From Hymenobacter fodinae (GTDB lineage Bacteria; Bacteroidota; Bacteroidia; Cytophagales; Hymenobacteraceae), in NCBI RefSeq assembly GCF_004745825.1, contig NZ_SRLA01000003.1:496001-560000 (forward strand): 64,000 nucleotides of DNA, in the 5' to 3' direction. Under the pieces are notes generated by a model that saw nothing but the letters and a program-made list of their open reading frames with translations, was not told the DNA's origin and made no database searches. How positions within the stretch are numbered: position 1 is the first letter of the stretch; each line of letters opens with the position of its first letter. Shown here in pieces: positions 25,827 through 33,868 of this stretch. A program made the translations under genes and the position numbers.

Positions 25827-25916
25827 TCATTTCTCCAAAGGAGCAATAGCCTTCCAGTCTCGAATAAAATTATTATTCGAGTTATTATTCTGAAGATTAT
25901 TGCGGAAATGACGCAT
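25827..25916 (-). CDS. Asparagine-rich leader peptide upstream of asnA
   Basis: A 29-codon open reading frame starting at the ATG at 25916 and ending in TGA. Eight of its codons are Asn (positions 6, 7, 10-12 and 14-16, that is eight of the eleven codons from 6 to 16), which is far above chance and matches the product of the downstream gene. Translation past these codons should depend on charged tRNA-Asn. Codons 21-23 (Trp-Lys-Ala) are spelled TGGAAGGCT, the exact copy of the 3' arm of the terminator that follows, so this part of the coding region can pair with the terminator's 5' arm. This is the layout of a classical attenuation leader peptide. Its expression is inferred, not shown. Confidence 0.85.
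   Translation of the reverse strand: MRHFRNNLQNNNSNNNFIRDWKAIAPLEK
25848..25881 (-). promoter_or_regulatory. Predicted alternative structures of the asnA attenuator
   Basis: Within the leader-peptide gene, CTCGAATAA (25873-25881) can pair with TTATTCGAG (25859-25867) as a 9-bp hairpin over the Asn codons. Next to it TGGAAGGCT (25848-25856) can pair with AGCCTTCCA, the 5' arm of the terminator, as a 9-bp antiterminator. A ribosome stalled at the Asn codons would break the first hairpin and leave the antiterminator segment free; fast passage to the stop codon at 25827 would favour the terminator. The distance from the stop codon to the antiterminator segment is slightly longer than in textbook cases. 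Confidence 0.7.
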
Positions 25917-25946
25917 TCGTGAAGTGTTATTTTCGTCGGATGTATG

Positions 25947-25978
25947 CAAGTATAAACGGAGCTGATTATTTATCCTAA
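25947..25978 (-). promoter_or_regulatory. Candidate promoter for the asnA leader transcript
   Basis: On the minus strand TTAG (25975-25978), a 20-bp spacer and TATACTTG (25947-25954) match the Bacteroidota consensus with one mismatch in each box. Transcription would begin about 27 nt before the leader-peptide ATG. Confidence 0.45.
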
Positions 25979-26109
25979 TTTATTTTCAAAATATTTTTTA
26001 TTGACACAACATGCTTTACGTATAAATCAGCCTCTAGGCCACCAGGAGGCTACAGTTTTCGCTCTCAGCCTTATTTAGCAGCTTGCACCTGCAAGCATCA
26101 AGGCTCCTG

Positions 26110-26838
26110 CTACTCTTCTGCTGGTTCACCTCCGGTCAGGGAGTCCCGCACCTCCCGCACGGCCCCAGCCACGGCGGTGGGCACCACTACATCAGGCTGC
26201 AACAAGCGCAGCAACCGTTGGTATTTGGCCCGGCCTTCCGCCAACATGTGCGGGGGCACTTCAAACACAAACAACTCGAAGGGCTCTACCTTTTGCACGC
26301 CCACTAGCAGGAAGCGGTCGGCGTGCAGTGCATCAGAGTAAAAAGCAGCCTGCCGGTCGTAGTCATAGCCGCTGCACTGGGCCACAAAGTGACTGTAGTC
26401 GCGGGCCAAGGTAGTCTTGAAGTCGATGATGGTATACGGTTCGCCCGGCCGGTCGATAACTAGGTCGGCCCGGAGTTTACAGAGCGTACCCGTTACTGGC
26501 TCGGTGAAGATGCAGCTTGGCTCCGGAGTCCCTACTTCCAGCAAGTGATTTACTTCTGCATTCAGCTTTACCCCATCTACCATCCACCAGATCAGGGTGT
26601 CGTTGATGCCAGGCAAGCCGGGCTCGTACAGCTCGGGCTCAAGAAGCGCCGTATGGAAGGCTGTACCCAGGCCTAGCGCCCCCGAGGTAGATGTAACCGG
26701 ACGGGGTGGCCGCCCATATAAGGCATCCCGCAGTCGGGAAAGATCTGAGTTGGCAATAGCGGGCAAGGCCCGGTAATCGTCGTATGGAATGCGCAGCAGA
26801 TCAGGCCGCGGCGTGGCAGTAGCAGGAGAATCAATCAC
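26110..26838 (-). CDS. PD-(D/E)XK nuclease-like protein (RecE/exonuclease VIII type)
   Basis: A 242-residue protein, GTG start at 26838. It shows the pattern of the phage RecE-type exonuclease domain: an N-terminal Y-x-x-x-P-A-I-A-N-S-D-L-S-x-L, then G-T-A-F-H-T-A-L-L-E-P, a core with L-R-A-D-L-V-I-D followed by I-I-D-F-K-T-T (the D-x-K of the nuclease site), and Y-D-Y-D-R-Q-A-A-F-Y (the conserved Q-x-x-x-Y helix). These enzymes degrade one strand of double-stranded DNA and usually work with a RecT-type annealing protein in phages. No recT, integrase or other phage gene is nearby, so it is an orphan or host-adapted copy. Confidence 0.8.
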   Translation of the reverse strand: MIDSPATATPRPDLLRIPYDDYRALPAIANSDLSRLRDALYGRPPRPVTSTSGALGLGTAFHTALLEPELYEPGLPGINDTLIWWMVDGVKLNAEVNHLLEVGTPEPSCIFTEPVTGTLCKLRADLVIDRPGEPYTIIDFKTTLARDYSHFVAQCSGYDYDRQAAFYSDALHADRFLLVGVQKVEPFELFVFEVPPHMLAEGRAKYQRLLRLLQPDVVVPTAVAGAVREVRDSLTGGEPAEE

Positions 26839-27203
26839 GAAACTAGAACAGCAGAGCCCACAAAAAGGCTCCGAAAAACAAGAAAGGCAGGCTTTGAATT
26901 AGGAGTATACGGATTTTCTGGGGAAGCACCGCACAAGGCATCCATACTGCTTCTCTACCCGTCGCAAGAACTGGCCTAACAAGCTCCGTTAACTGCAGCT
27001 ACCCATTCTTTCTACTGCCAGCTGCCACCACAGTGCTACACTACGTTGCTACTGCGGTATCACTACTGGTGCTATTGTCTAGGCCACTTGCCTTGCCCAA
27101 GTAACTGCCTTGGTTTTTACCACGCAAAAGCCCCCACTCTGTCCTCCTATGTATCGGAGTCCGGAGTGGGGGCTCTTGTTGGAGCGCTGAAGCGCGAGCA
27201 GGA
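26839..27203. other. Spacer between the nuclease gene and the T9SS glycosidase gene
   Basis: No gene is seen. It contains the terminator at 27129-27174 for the glycosidase gene and, on the right of the nuclease start, no clear promoter match. One CTAGGCC motif lies near 27079. Confidence 0.4.
27129..27174 (-). terminator. Terminator after the T9SS glycosidase
   Basis: An 11-bp stem, AGCCCCCACTC/GAGTGGGGGCT, encloses an inner short stem; the minus strand continues with TTTTGCG. It is 30 bp after the stop of the 1066-residue protein. Confidence 0.7.
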
Positions 27204-30200
27204 TTACTTAGCTACCACAATGCGCTGGTTAAGCACTTCGTTTTCAGTGGTCAGACGCAAAATATAGGTTCCCGTTGGCAGGCTTGAAGCCTTAAGGAGT
27301 GCCTGGCGGCTTGCGCCAGCTGCCATTGCCCCAGCGTACACCTGCTGCAAGCGACGACCCTGCATGTCGAAGATTTCAACGGTAGCATTGCCTGCTTTCG
27401 CCAGGGTGAACTCGATGACACTCTCATTGGTCACTGGCATCGGATACGCTACCAGCTCGGTTTTAGCGGCACCCATGCTTACCTTCTGCTCGGGGCTGCT
27501 GGTTACAGTAGCGTTGGCTGCACTTGTGGTTGAAAGCGCCGCACCCGGATCGAAAGGCGACAGGTAGCGACCGGGAATTGGGCCTTCCATTGCACCGCTG
27601 GGCAGCTGCCATGCTACCGATACATAGTCGTCGCCAACCTGCTCTTTGTGCAGGGCTTCCACATAATACCGGCGGCCCGCTACTAACGCTATCGGAGCCG
27701 ACTGCTGCGAGGCATACTTATTCCATACTCGCCAGCCTGTGCTGCTGCCTGAGCTAGCAATGCGCTTCTTGTTGGCTGGGTTGTCATCCGAGCTAACATA
27801 TAGTTCGGTAGCCTCATCACCCGCAATCCAGAAGATGTAGTTTCCAGTCTGCGGAGCGCAGATGTAGCCACGAATACGGGCGCCGTAGTTGTTACCGATG
27901 TTGCGGCCACTCTCGAAGATGGTGAGCTGGCTGGTGCTCGACGGCGCGTTCTGCACTGGGATGTTGCTGATATTTTTGCCGTTCACGTTATTCCACTGCT
28001 CCCGCTGAATCGTACCCGTAGCAGAGCAAATGGAGGGTACCGGTGTAGGCTCAGGCGTCGGAGTCGGGGTTGGCGTGGGAGTAGGCGTTGGAGTCGGGGC
28101 CGGCGCGGTGGTGCCGGCAGCAACTACAAACATCGGCGTTTCGGTTACCTGCAACGTCAGCTGGCCATTTTGCAGGGTCACACGCTGGGGCGTCATCGAC
28201 TGGGCACCGCTGGTTGGGCGGTATACATCGGCATAGGTAGCTGTTCCCAAGTTGAGGGTATACTGCGCCGTCCGGCCTTTCTCATCGGGCACTACTAAGG
28301 CGTAGGCAGAGTTGCCATTGAGCTCATAGCGGTCCACAATCGGATCGGCATTCAGGGTTTGCTTGAACACGTACTCCCCCAGAAGCTGGTTGGTCTGGCT
28401 GAGGTACTGCGTAGCCAAGCGAGGAGTACGGTCAGCGTTAGTCAAACCCATCGTCGCAAATTGCTGGGAGCTGCCGGGGTTATCGTCGTAGAGCTGATAG
28501 AAGAAGTTGCGCTCAATACCCAATCGAGCATACATCAGGGAAGTACGTAGGGTCCAGTCGGCCTGAGTTTCTACAACAGAGCGGTTACCGATGGCAATGG
28601 CTTTCAGTGGGCTGCCTTGGTTGGTATCGAAGCCCGTTTCGGTTACCCACACGGGCATGCTGCCAGCATAGTCACGGGCCATTTGCATGAAGCTCTGGCC
28701 AATTATGGCAGCGCCCGAAATTTCGGGAGCCTGACCACGAGTTGAGGTGCCCGTCTGCGAGCAATTATCGTTGTTGGAGTACACATGGTAGTTAATCACG
28801 TCCCAGCAAAGGTTCACGCTACCATCGGCCTTATAGCCACGGTTCTGCTTGCACCACTCAATCATGCCCTTCACGTAGTTGGGGTCGGGAGCGGCTAGGC
28901 CAGCCATTACCACTTGCATGTTGGGGTCGGCATTCTTCACCCCTACGCCGGGGCCCATGGTGTTCTTATGGCCATCGTAGTAGGCCGAGAGGTTAGCAGC
29001 ATACTGGGCAGGGCTCTGGTAAGCTTTGGCACCTTTCCACCACTTGTCGCGCTCGTTGTCGCACTCCATGTACTGAATAAGGTTCAGACCAATTTTTACT
29101 GTGTTTACCCCATCACCCGTCCACCGCGGCGTGCTATTTACGCTCAGCAGGCTTGGGTTTACATTTGGATTGCTACCATAGCGAGCAGCAAACTGGAAGG
29201 CCAGTTTAGCTTGCTCGATATAAGAACTAGGTTTCCCGAAGTCGTTACCATACCGCACGGGCACGTTCTCACTGTCACGCTCCGACTCAGGCCACGAAGC
29301 CAGCAACCAGCTCGGCACCGTCTTGATGCACGCCAGTACTTCTACTCCCTCGGCCTTCAGGCGAGCATACATTTCGTCGTAGCCCCAGCCCCCGTTGTAG
29401 CTTGGGTTGAAGGTATAGCTTCCCTCCTTTGCTTCCAGACGCTCCCAGTCGAGATAATGGCGGATGCCATTAAACTTCTTCACGGCTGGCAAACGCGTGG
29501 CATCAACCTCCCACGGACGGTTTGGATCTTCCAGATCCCATTCAAAAGCGTTTACGGCAAACTGCTGCTTGAGCTTACGCTCGCGAGCAATGCCATTGGT
29601 GTGGGTTGGCAGCGGCGCCACCGTAGGCACTGGCTGCACAGTAATAGGCTGAACCACATTGGTAGCAGCCGTGAAAGAGCCGCTCGCCGCCTGTGATGCT
29701 GTTATAGTTGCCGTTCCAACGGCTACTACGCTTGCCATCCACTGGCCGGAGCTGTTCGAAACAGATACCACTCCTGGGTTACTAGATGTAAACGTAATAG
29801 GAGAACCGGTATTGTTACTGGTTGCCGAAAAGGCGAAAGGTGCCGCGCCGATAGTCTTTGTACCAAGAACCCCAAAGTTGATGACAGACTGCACCAAGGT
29901 AGGGTTAGTGGAAGTTGGCGTAATGCTGGCGGTAGCGGCGCCATACACTTGTACCTTTTGCGGGATGTTGTTTCCGATTTTGTGCACGATGATGGCATCA
30001 GCCGGAACCGCTGGGCTAACCGTAATATCTACCCATTGCAGATATTGCTCACCCGTGAATTTTCCCAACAACACCTTTTGACTTCCGTACAGGGCGTATA
30101 TCGTCGCCGGATTATCCGAAAAAACGCCCTGATGATCATACAGCCGTATATGTGTAACGTTCGTCTGCTGAGCTAGCTTTAGCGTTACATCGATGTATTG

Positions 30201-30404
30201 CGAGTTAATGGGCATCCATACCTCCTGCACCAAACTACTCAGGTCGTCGTTCAGCCACGGAGAATAGTCTTGTCCAGTAAAAACACTCGGGCTAATTGTA
30301 GTTACCGAAACGCGAGAAGCTGTTTGCTGACCATAAGTAGTAACAGCCCAAAAGAAGCTTACCAAATAAGCAAGCAAAGAAATCGGCTTGGAAGAGTTTG
30401 CCAT
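27204..30404 (-). CDS. Secreted clan GH-A-like glycosidase with PA14 and T9SS domains
   Basis: A 1066-residue protein with a signal peptide (residues 1-25). Domains in order: a jelly-roll or discoidin-like N-terminal module (about 30-155), an Ig-like/BACON-like module of Thr/Ser-rich repeats (about 165-255), a TIM barrel (about 275-690) with E-C-D-N-E (predicted acid/base Glu451) and V-T-E-T-G-F-D (predicted nucleophile Glu589) like GH39-type and related clan GH-A enzymes, a Pro-Thr linker, a PA14 module (about 810-965; Y-I-F-W-I-A-G-D-E-A-T-E-L-Y-V-S-S-D) that binds glycans, and a type A sorting domain (A-Y-P-M-P-V at about 985 to the end). It probably degrades or remodels polysaccharide at the cell surface. 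The 5' side is a 1.2-kb AT-rich gap. Confidence 0.85.
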   Translation of the reverse strand: MANSSKPISLLAYLVSFFWAVTTYGQQTASRVSVTTISPSVFTGQDYSPWLNDDLSSLVQEVWMPINSQYIDVTLKLAQQTNVTHIRLYDHQGVFSDNPATIYALYGSQKVLLGKFTGEQYLQWVDITVSPAVPADAIIVHKIGNNIPQKVQVYGAATASITPTSTNPTLVQSVINFGVLGTKTIGAAPFAFSATSNNTGSPITFTSSNPGVVSVSNSSGQWMASVVAVGTATITASQAASGSFTAATNVVQPITVQPVPTVAPLPTHTNGIARERKLKQQFAVNAFEWDLEDPNRPWEVDATRLPAVKKFNGIRHYLDWERLEAKEGSYTFNPSYNGGWGYDEMYARLKAEGVEVLACIKTVPSWLLASWPESERDSENVPVRYGNDFGKPSSYIEQAKLAFQFAARYGSNPNVNPSLLSVNSTPRWTGDGVNTVKIGLNLIQYMECDNERDKWWKGAKAYQSPAQYAANLSAYYDGHKNTMGPGVGVKNADPNMQVVMAGLAAPDPNYVKGMIEWCKQNRGYKADGSVNLCWDVINYHVYSNNDNCSQTGTSTRGQAPEISGAAIIGQSFMQMARDYAGSMPVWVTETGFDTNQGSPLKAIAIGNRSVVETQADWTLRTSLMYARLGIERNFFYQLYDDNPGSSQQFATMGLTNADRTPRLATQYLSQTNQLLGEYVFKQTLNADPIVDRYELNGNSAYALVVPDEKGRTAQYTLNLGTATYADVYRPTSGAQSMTPQRVTLQNGQLTLQVTETPMFVVAAGTTAPAPTPTPTPTPTPTPTPEPTPVPSICSATGTIQREQWNNVNGKNISNIPVQNAPSSTSQLTIFESGRNIGNNYGARIRGYICAPQTGNYIFWIAGDEATELYVSSDDNPANKKRIASSGSSTGWRVWNKYASQQSAPIALVAGRRYYVEALHKEQVGDDYVSVAWQLPSGAMEGPIPGRYLSPFDPGAALSTTSAANATVTSSPEQKVSMGAAKTELVAYPMPVTNESVIEFTLAKAGNATVEIFDMQGRRLQQVYAGAMAAGASRQALLKASSLPTGTYILRLTTENEVLNQRIVVAK
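28030..28115. repeat. Short tandem repeat encoding a Pro-Thr linker
   Basis: A run of GGNGTNGGNGT-like hexamers on the plus strand (Pro-Thr dipeptides on the coding strand) encodes a flexible linker of about 20 residues between the catalytic barrel and the PA14 module. Repeats of this kind can change length by slippage. Confidence 0.6.
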
Positions 30405-31590
30405 TAGTAACTGGTTAGGTGTTTGGACACGGAGTCGCGGCAGCTCCAGCTTGTGGGGTTGCGGACCGCTGATCCGAGCGTAGGTTGTGTGGATGGTGGT
30501 GGCTAGGCCTAGCAGAAAAATGCAATACCTTTTAAGTCAGTATGTTGCATACTGTAATAGCAGCGCGACTTAAGGCAACAGCCAGTAACTTGGCTTCTTA
30601 CAATTCCGGCTAACCTTCTGTTAGTCAGACAGCTTTTAATGTTGGCTGCTTACCGAGCTATATACTCGGTCATCAATCTCAATCCCTCCCCTTTTTTCTG
30701 CCCCAGCTGAGGCGATGTAGAACTTTTTGCGCACTAAAGCTCTGCATCTTGAAGCGCAGTATTCTCAATATAGGGTGCCCTTACCTTGAAGAGGTAAGTA
30801 ACCGCAAGCCATTACGACTCACCCCTATTCATTTTAATGAAATGAGGCAAAATTTGCATTATTTCATTACATGTAAGTCAACAGCTTGTTACCAACTATT
30901 GAACTTTTAATACAGACTGGTCTCTGCACAAAGATATATAAAAGTACTTAGCCAAGTACTGCACTGTTGAAAAATATTTAAAATAGCTTAATAACAGCCG
31001 TTTACAGTGTTTAAATACAGTAAATGAAACCTTTTTCTATCATTATTCCGCAAGAGACAAAGCCTAGATAATATGATTTTATTTATAATGTCTATACTTA
31101 TTAATTTTTATTGATATTGAATTTAGAATATAGCTCTATGCAAACAGCTATCATTTATTGTGCATCAACGGTATATTCTTACTCAGCCTCGAAACGCCAA
31201 GACGCAGCGCTTTATCAGCAGATAATTGTTAATGAACATTCATGTATGTACTTATAACAGCGACTCACTTAAAATATTATTTATTTGATTATCAATCATT
31301 TACGTATATACTCAATCAAATATACTTGTAAAATGAGGGTGGCATCTTTTTATAATGCGGAGGAGGCTTGTGGGAAATATGCAAATTCTATATCCGCGCT
31401 TAGACCTTAACCTCCTGCACTGCAAGTGGAAAGATTCTTTTATAATTCTAATTGCTCTTTGGCTCTAGCCTTCGTTGACTACCTGCGTAAGTAATAGCTG
31501 CTACTACTCAAAATATATGACCCATCTTAGAGATGAGGCATAAGCTAGCCTTCACACACCATTCTGTCAGCAACACTTGCCAATCATACT
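30405..31590. other. AT-rich intergenic region of 1.2 kb without a recognisable gene
   Basis: From about 30660 to 31590 the sequence is much richer in A and T than the genes. No open frame of convincing length or composition is present on either strand; short frames such as ATG at 31333 (25 codons) are not distinctive. On the minus strand CTTG (30953-30956), 16 bp and TATCTTTG (30929-30936) form a possible promoter that would give the glycosidase gene a leader of about 520 nt. Confidence 0.45.
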
Positions 31591-31631
31591 AATACAAAAA
31601 GGCTACGGAATGTCCGCAGCCTTTTTGTATT
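31591..31631. terminator. Terminator after the SDR gene
   Basis: AATACAAAAAGGCT and its complement form a long stem with a mostly paired centre (ACGGA/TCCGC) and a 3-nt tip. It lies 26 bp after the stop of the SDR gene at 31658 and can work on both strands. Confidence 0.75.
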
Positions 31632-31657
31632 AGTCTATTAATGTGAAACTTACAAGA

Positions 31658-32476
31658 TCAGCCATTAGAGGCAAAGCCTGGATAAAGTGTCATGCCCCCA
31701 TCGGCAAACAGCGTGATACCTGTAACATAATCTGACTCATCAGAGGCTAGCCATACTGCGGCTTTGCCTATGTCTTCCGGCTCACCAATTCGTCCGTATG
31801 GTATTAGGGTTAGAAGCTTTTCAGCCGCTTCAGGAGTATCCCAGGCCTCTTTGTTGATAGGAGTCTTGATAGCGCCGGGGCCTATGCTATTTACTCGAAT
31901 TTTATGAGGAGCCAATTCCTGCGCAATACTCTTCATTAAGAGCATAATGCCTCCTTTGCTAGTGGCATAGTTTACGTGGCCTGCCCACGGAATCACCTCA
32001 TGCACAGAGCTCATGCAAATGATTTTGCCAGTAGCTACTGAAATCTCAGGTTGCGGTCCGCGGCGAATAAATTCACGGGCAGCTTCCCGGGTACAGAGAA
32101 ATTGTCCTGTCAGATTCACGGCTAACACCTTTTCCCACTGCTCCAAGGTCATGTCGAGGAAGGGAGCGTCTTCTTGAATGCCTGAATTGCTCACCAGAAT
32201 GTGCAGCGTCCCAAATTGCTCCCGAATCTGAGAAAACATGCGCTGTACCTCCTCTTCTTGGCTTACATCGCACTTAATAGCTACTGCCTTGCCACCGGCT
32301 TTCTCTATAGTTTCTACTACCTCTTCGGCGCCTTCGGGGCTGTGAGAGTAGTTCACTGCTACAGTAGCTCCTTCTGCTGCCAAAGCGAGACAAACTCCCG
32401 CTCCAATACCAGAGCTACCGCCCGTAACGAGGGCTATTTGATTGCGAAGTCGTTGGGTTGAAGCAGATGCAGTCAT
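31658..32476 (-). CDS. SDR family oxidoreductase, glucose 1-dehydrogenase-like
   Basis: A 272-residue classical short-chain dehydrogenase. The nucleotide-binding T-G-G-S-S-G-I-G is at residues 19-26, N-S-G (in place of N-A-G) follows the fourth strand, the catalytic Ser is in M-S-S-V-H-E, and Y-A-T-S-K holds the catalytic Tyr and Lys. The N-Y-S-H-S-P-E-G-A stretch after the second strand and the C-terminal Y-V-T-G-I-T-L-F-A-D-G-G-M-T-L-Y-P resemble Bacillus-type glucose 1-dehydrogenases, which oxidise glucose with NAD(P)+. The exact substrate cannot be set from sequence alone. It is transcribed alone. Confidence 0.85.
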   Translation of the reverse strand: MTASASTQRLRNQIALVTGGSSGIGAGVCLALAAEGATVAVNYSHSPEGAEEVVETIEKAGGKAVAIKCDVSQEEEVQRMFSQIREQFGTLHILVSNSGIQEDAPFLDMTLEQWEKVLAVNLTGQFLCTREAAREFIRRGPQPEISVATGKIICMSSVHEVIPWAGHVNYATSKGGIMLLMKSIAQELAPHKIRVNSIGPGAIKTPINKEAWDTPEAAEKLLTLIPYGRIGEPEDIGKAAVWLASDESDYVTGITLFADGGMTLYPGFASNG

Positions 32477-32645
32477 AGTTCAGGGCAACATGAATGATTG
32501 CTCTTTAGACTTGCAGATAGACTTCTGGGTTACAAAAAGCCGACATAAATCTGTCAGATGCTGACCTAGTGGCCTAGAGTTCCCACCTTCACCACGCAGC
32601 CTGTTCATGTAGGCTAGTAGATTGCTGCTTGTGCCAGAGGAAATA

Positions 32646-32680
32646 AAAAACCCTCACTACGAGTTGCAGTGAGGGTTTTT
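32646..32680 (-). terminator. Terminator after the first tRNA-Lys gene
   Basis: A 13-bp stem, AAAAACCCTCACT/AGTGAGGGTTTTT, begins 3 bp after the tRNA 3' end and is followed on the minus strand by a T-rich stretch. Confidence 0.8.
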
Positions 32681-32682
32681 AG

Positions 32683-32755
32683 TGATTCCGCTGGGATTCG
32701 AACCCAGGACCCATACATTAAAAGTGTATTGCTCTACCAGCTGAGCTACAGAATC
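32683..32755 (-). tRNA. tRNA-Lys (anticodon UUU), first copy
   Basis: The minus strand folds into a complete tRNA: acceptor stem GATTCTG/CGGAATC, D arm with AGCTCAGCTGGTAGAGC, anticodon loop CTTTTAA with anticodon TTT, and T arm with GGTTCGAATCC. The 3' CCA is not encoded. It is identical over all 73 bases to the copy at 33719-33791. It has its own promoter and terminator. Confidence 0.96.
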
Positions 32756-32795
32756 ATTTCCCTTTGTCCGGCGGTGTTCTCCGTGGAAGGGATGG

Positions 32796-32827
32796 CAAAA
32801 GTAGAAGGTCAAATCGGCTTCTGCAAG
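32796..32827 (-). promoter_or_regulatory. Promoter of the first tRNA-Lys gene
   Basis: On the minus strand CTTG, a 20-bp spacer and TACTTTTG (32796-32803) match the Bacteroidota -33/-7 consensus, about 40 bp before the tRNA. The -7 box is identical to that of the second tRNA-Lys copy. Confidence 0.7.
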
Positions 32828-33031
32828 CCCTGCTGCACATTTTACGGAGGAGCCGCCCACTCAGCAGCGCATTTCAGACCTTAAAAAGCTCAAAAACAGA
32901 AAGTAGGGCAATGCGAAAAATTTGAAAAAATTTTCGCTTTAGTATTTCCGCTGCACACTACCGCTTCGCAAACCTCTCATGCGCTACTGTACGGATTCAC
33001 ACAATGGCCTTGTGCACACTACGCACTTTGC

Positions 33032-33445
33032 TTATATCCGACGCAGCCACGTGGCCGCTTCTTGCTCATTGCCGAAGATATGATAAACAAGCATGCCCTC
33101 TTGAGTTTCATTCATTACCAACTTCATCGATAAGCGCGCGAATACATCTTCGGGAAGCAGAACAGCGGCCAGCACTTTGTGGCTTACGGCTTGGGGACCA
33201 GTTAGCCACGTGTCCCGAATCCACAGCCGCTCCTCTTGCGTGAATTGCGCCATCTGCCGCTGATCGGTCAGCATCTTATACCAGGCGCGCCGCTGTAGCA
33301 ACTGAGCCAACTGGGTGAGGAAAACCTGTAAATCTGGCAATGCGCGTTTGCCGGGTTTATATTGTACGTAGGCATACTTGTCAGCCTGTTCGTACAATTT
33401 CCCTACTGCATTCTCAAAGTACAGGGCACTCGTCAGGAAAGGCAT
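33032..33445 (-). CDS. Conserved hypothetical protein, STAS/SpoIIAA-like
   Basis: A 137-residue protein starting at the ATG at 33445; an in-frame GTG at 33475 (preceded by a GAAGG) would add ten residues. It is a soluble alpha/beta protein without signal peptide. A strand-rich N-terminus (Y-A-Y-V-Q-Y-K-P-G-K-R), a helix, W-Y-K-M-L-T-D-Q-R, and the C-terminal Y-H-I-F-G-N-E-Q-E-A-A-T-W-L resemble the STAS/SpoIIAA-like proteins that are common in Hymenobacter and relatives. Function unknown. It lies between the two identical tRNA-Lys genes, on the same strand as they are. Confidence 0.65.
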   Translation of the reverse strand: MPFLTSALYFENAVGKLYEQADKYAYVQYKPGKRALPDLQVFLTQLAQLLQRRAWYKMLTDQRQMAQFTQEERLWIRDTWLTGPQAVSHKVLAAVLLPEDVFARLSMKLVMNETQEGMLVYHIFGNEQEAATWLRRI

Positions 33446-33681
33446 GGAAACAACATTGAAATCAGGCCCAGCCACGTAACCTTCTACCGGACTTATATCC
33501 TAAGGTACTTACTCCCCCTCGCCAGTACAAGCCGAACAATACCCGTTGGCTGCCATATATACCGGTATTTCGCGAATGCTAGAGGCCTAGCTCCTGCTTT
33601 TCGATATTACAATATTAGCATAGTTTGACTTCCACAGCTTGCATGACGCTATATGCGAGGGAAACCACAGGAGTAGAAAAT

Positions 33682-33714
33682 AAAAAAAGCCTCTAACGCA
33701 TGTTAGAGGCTTTT
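33682..33714 (-). terminator. Terminator after the second tRNA-Lys gene
   Basis: A perfect 13-bp stem, AAAAGCCTCTAAC/GTTAGAGGCTTTT, with a 4-nt loop starts 5 bp after the tRNA 3' end; a T tract follows on the minus strand. Confidence 0.8.
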
Positions 33715-33718
33715 GAAG

Positions 33719-33791
33719 TGATTCCGCTGGGATTCGAACCCAGGACCCATACATTAAAAGTGTATTGCTCTACCAGCTGAGCTACAGAATC
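33719..33791 (-). tRNA. tRNA-Lys (anticodon UUU), second copy
   Basis: A complete tRNA with anticodon TTT, identical base for base to 32683-32755. The flanks are unrelated beyond a few bases, although both copies have a TACTTTTG promoter box and a stem terminator. This suggests duplication of the tRNA unit followed by divergence of the spacers. Confidence 0.96.
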
Positions 33792-33832
33792 GTTTTCTTT
33801 GCAATGGCGAACGTTTTTCGCTGATTGTGGCA

Positions 33833-33864
33833 CAAAAGTAGTGGGCTACTCTATATACTCCAAA
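33833..33864 (-). promoter_or_regulatory. Promoter of the second tRNA-Lys gene (consensus Bacteroidota promoter)
   Basis: On the minus strand TTTG (33861-33864), exactly 20 bp, then TACTTTTG (33833-33840). This is a perfect match to the Bacteroidota consensus and ends 42 bp before the tRNA 5' end. It partly overlaps the start region of the divergent gene at 33869. Confidence 0.8.
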
Positions 33865-33868
33865 CGTT

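Noticed and set aside
25626..25922. Plus-strand frame of 98 codons across the asnA leader
   Set aside because: It runs through the terminator and the leader peptide in antisense and has no domain; the minus-strand attenuator explains the region better.
28030..28115. Possible CRISPR-like short repeats
   Set aside because: They are in-frame Pro-Thr codons within a linker, with no regular spacers.
28914..29696. Open frame of 260 codons antisense to the T9SS glycosidase gene
   Set aside because: Long antisense frames are expected in GC-rich genes; the other strand has intact domains and catalytic motifs.
32683..33791. The two tRNA-Lys genes as ends (attL/attR) of an integrated element
   Set aside because: The interval is about 1 kb, has no integrase, and both copies are complete tRNA genes with their own promoters and terminators.
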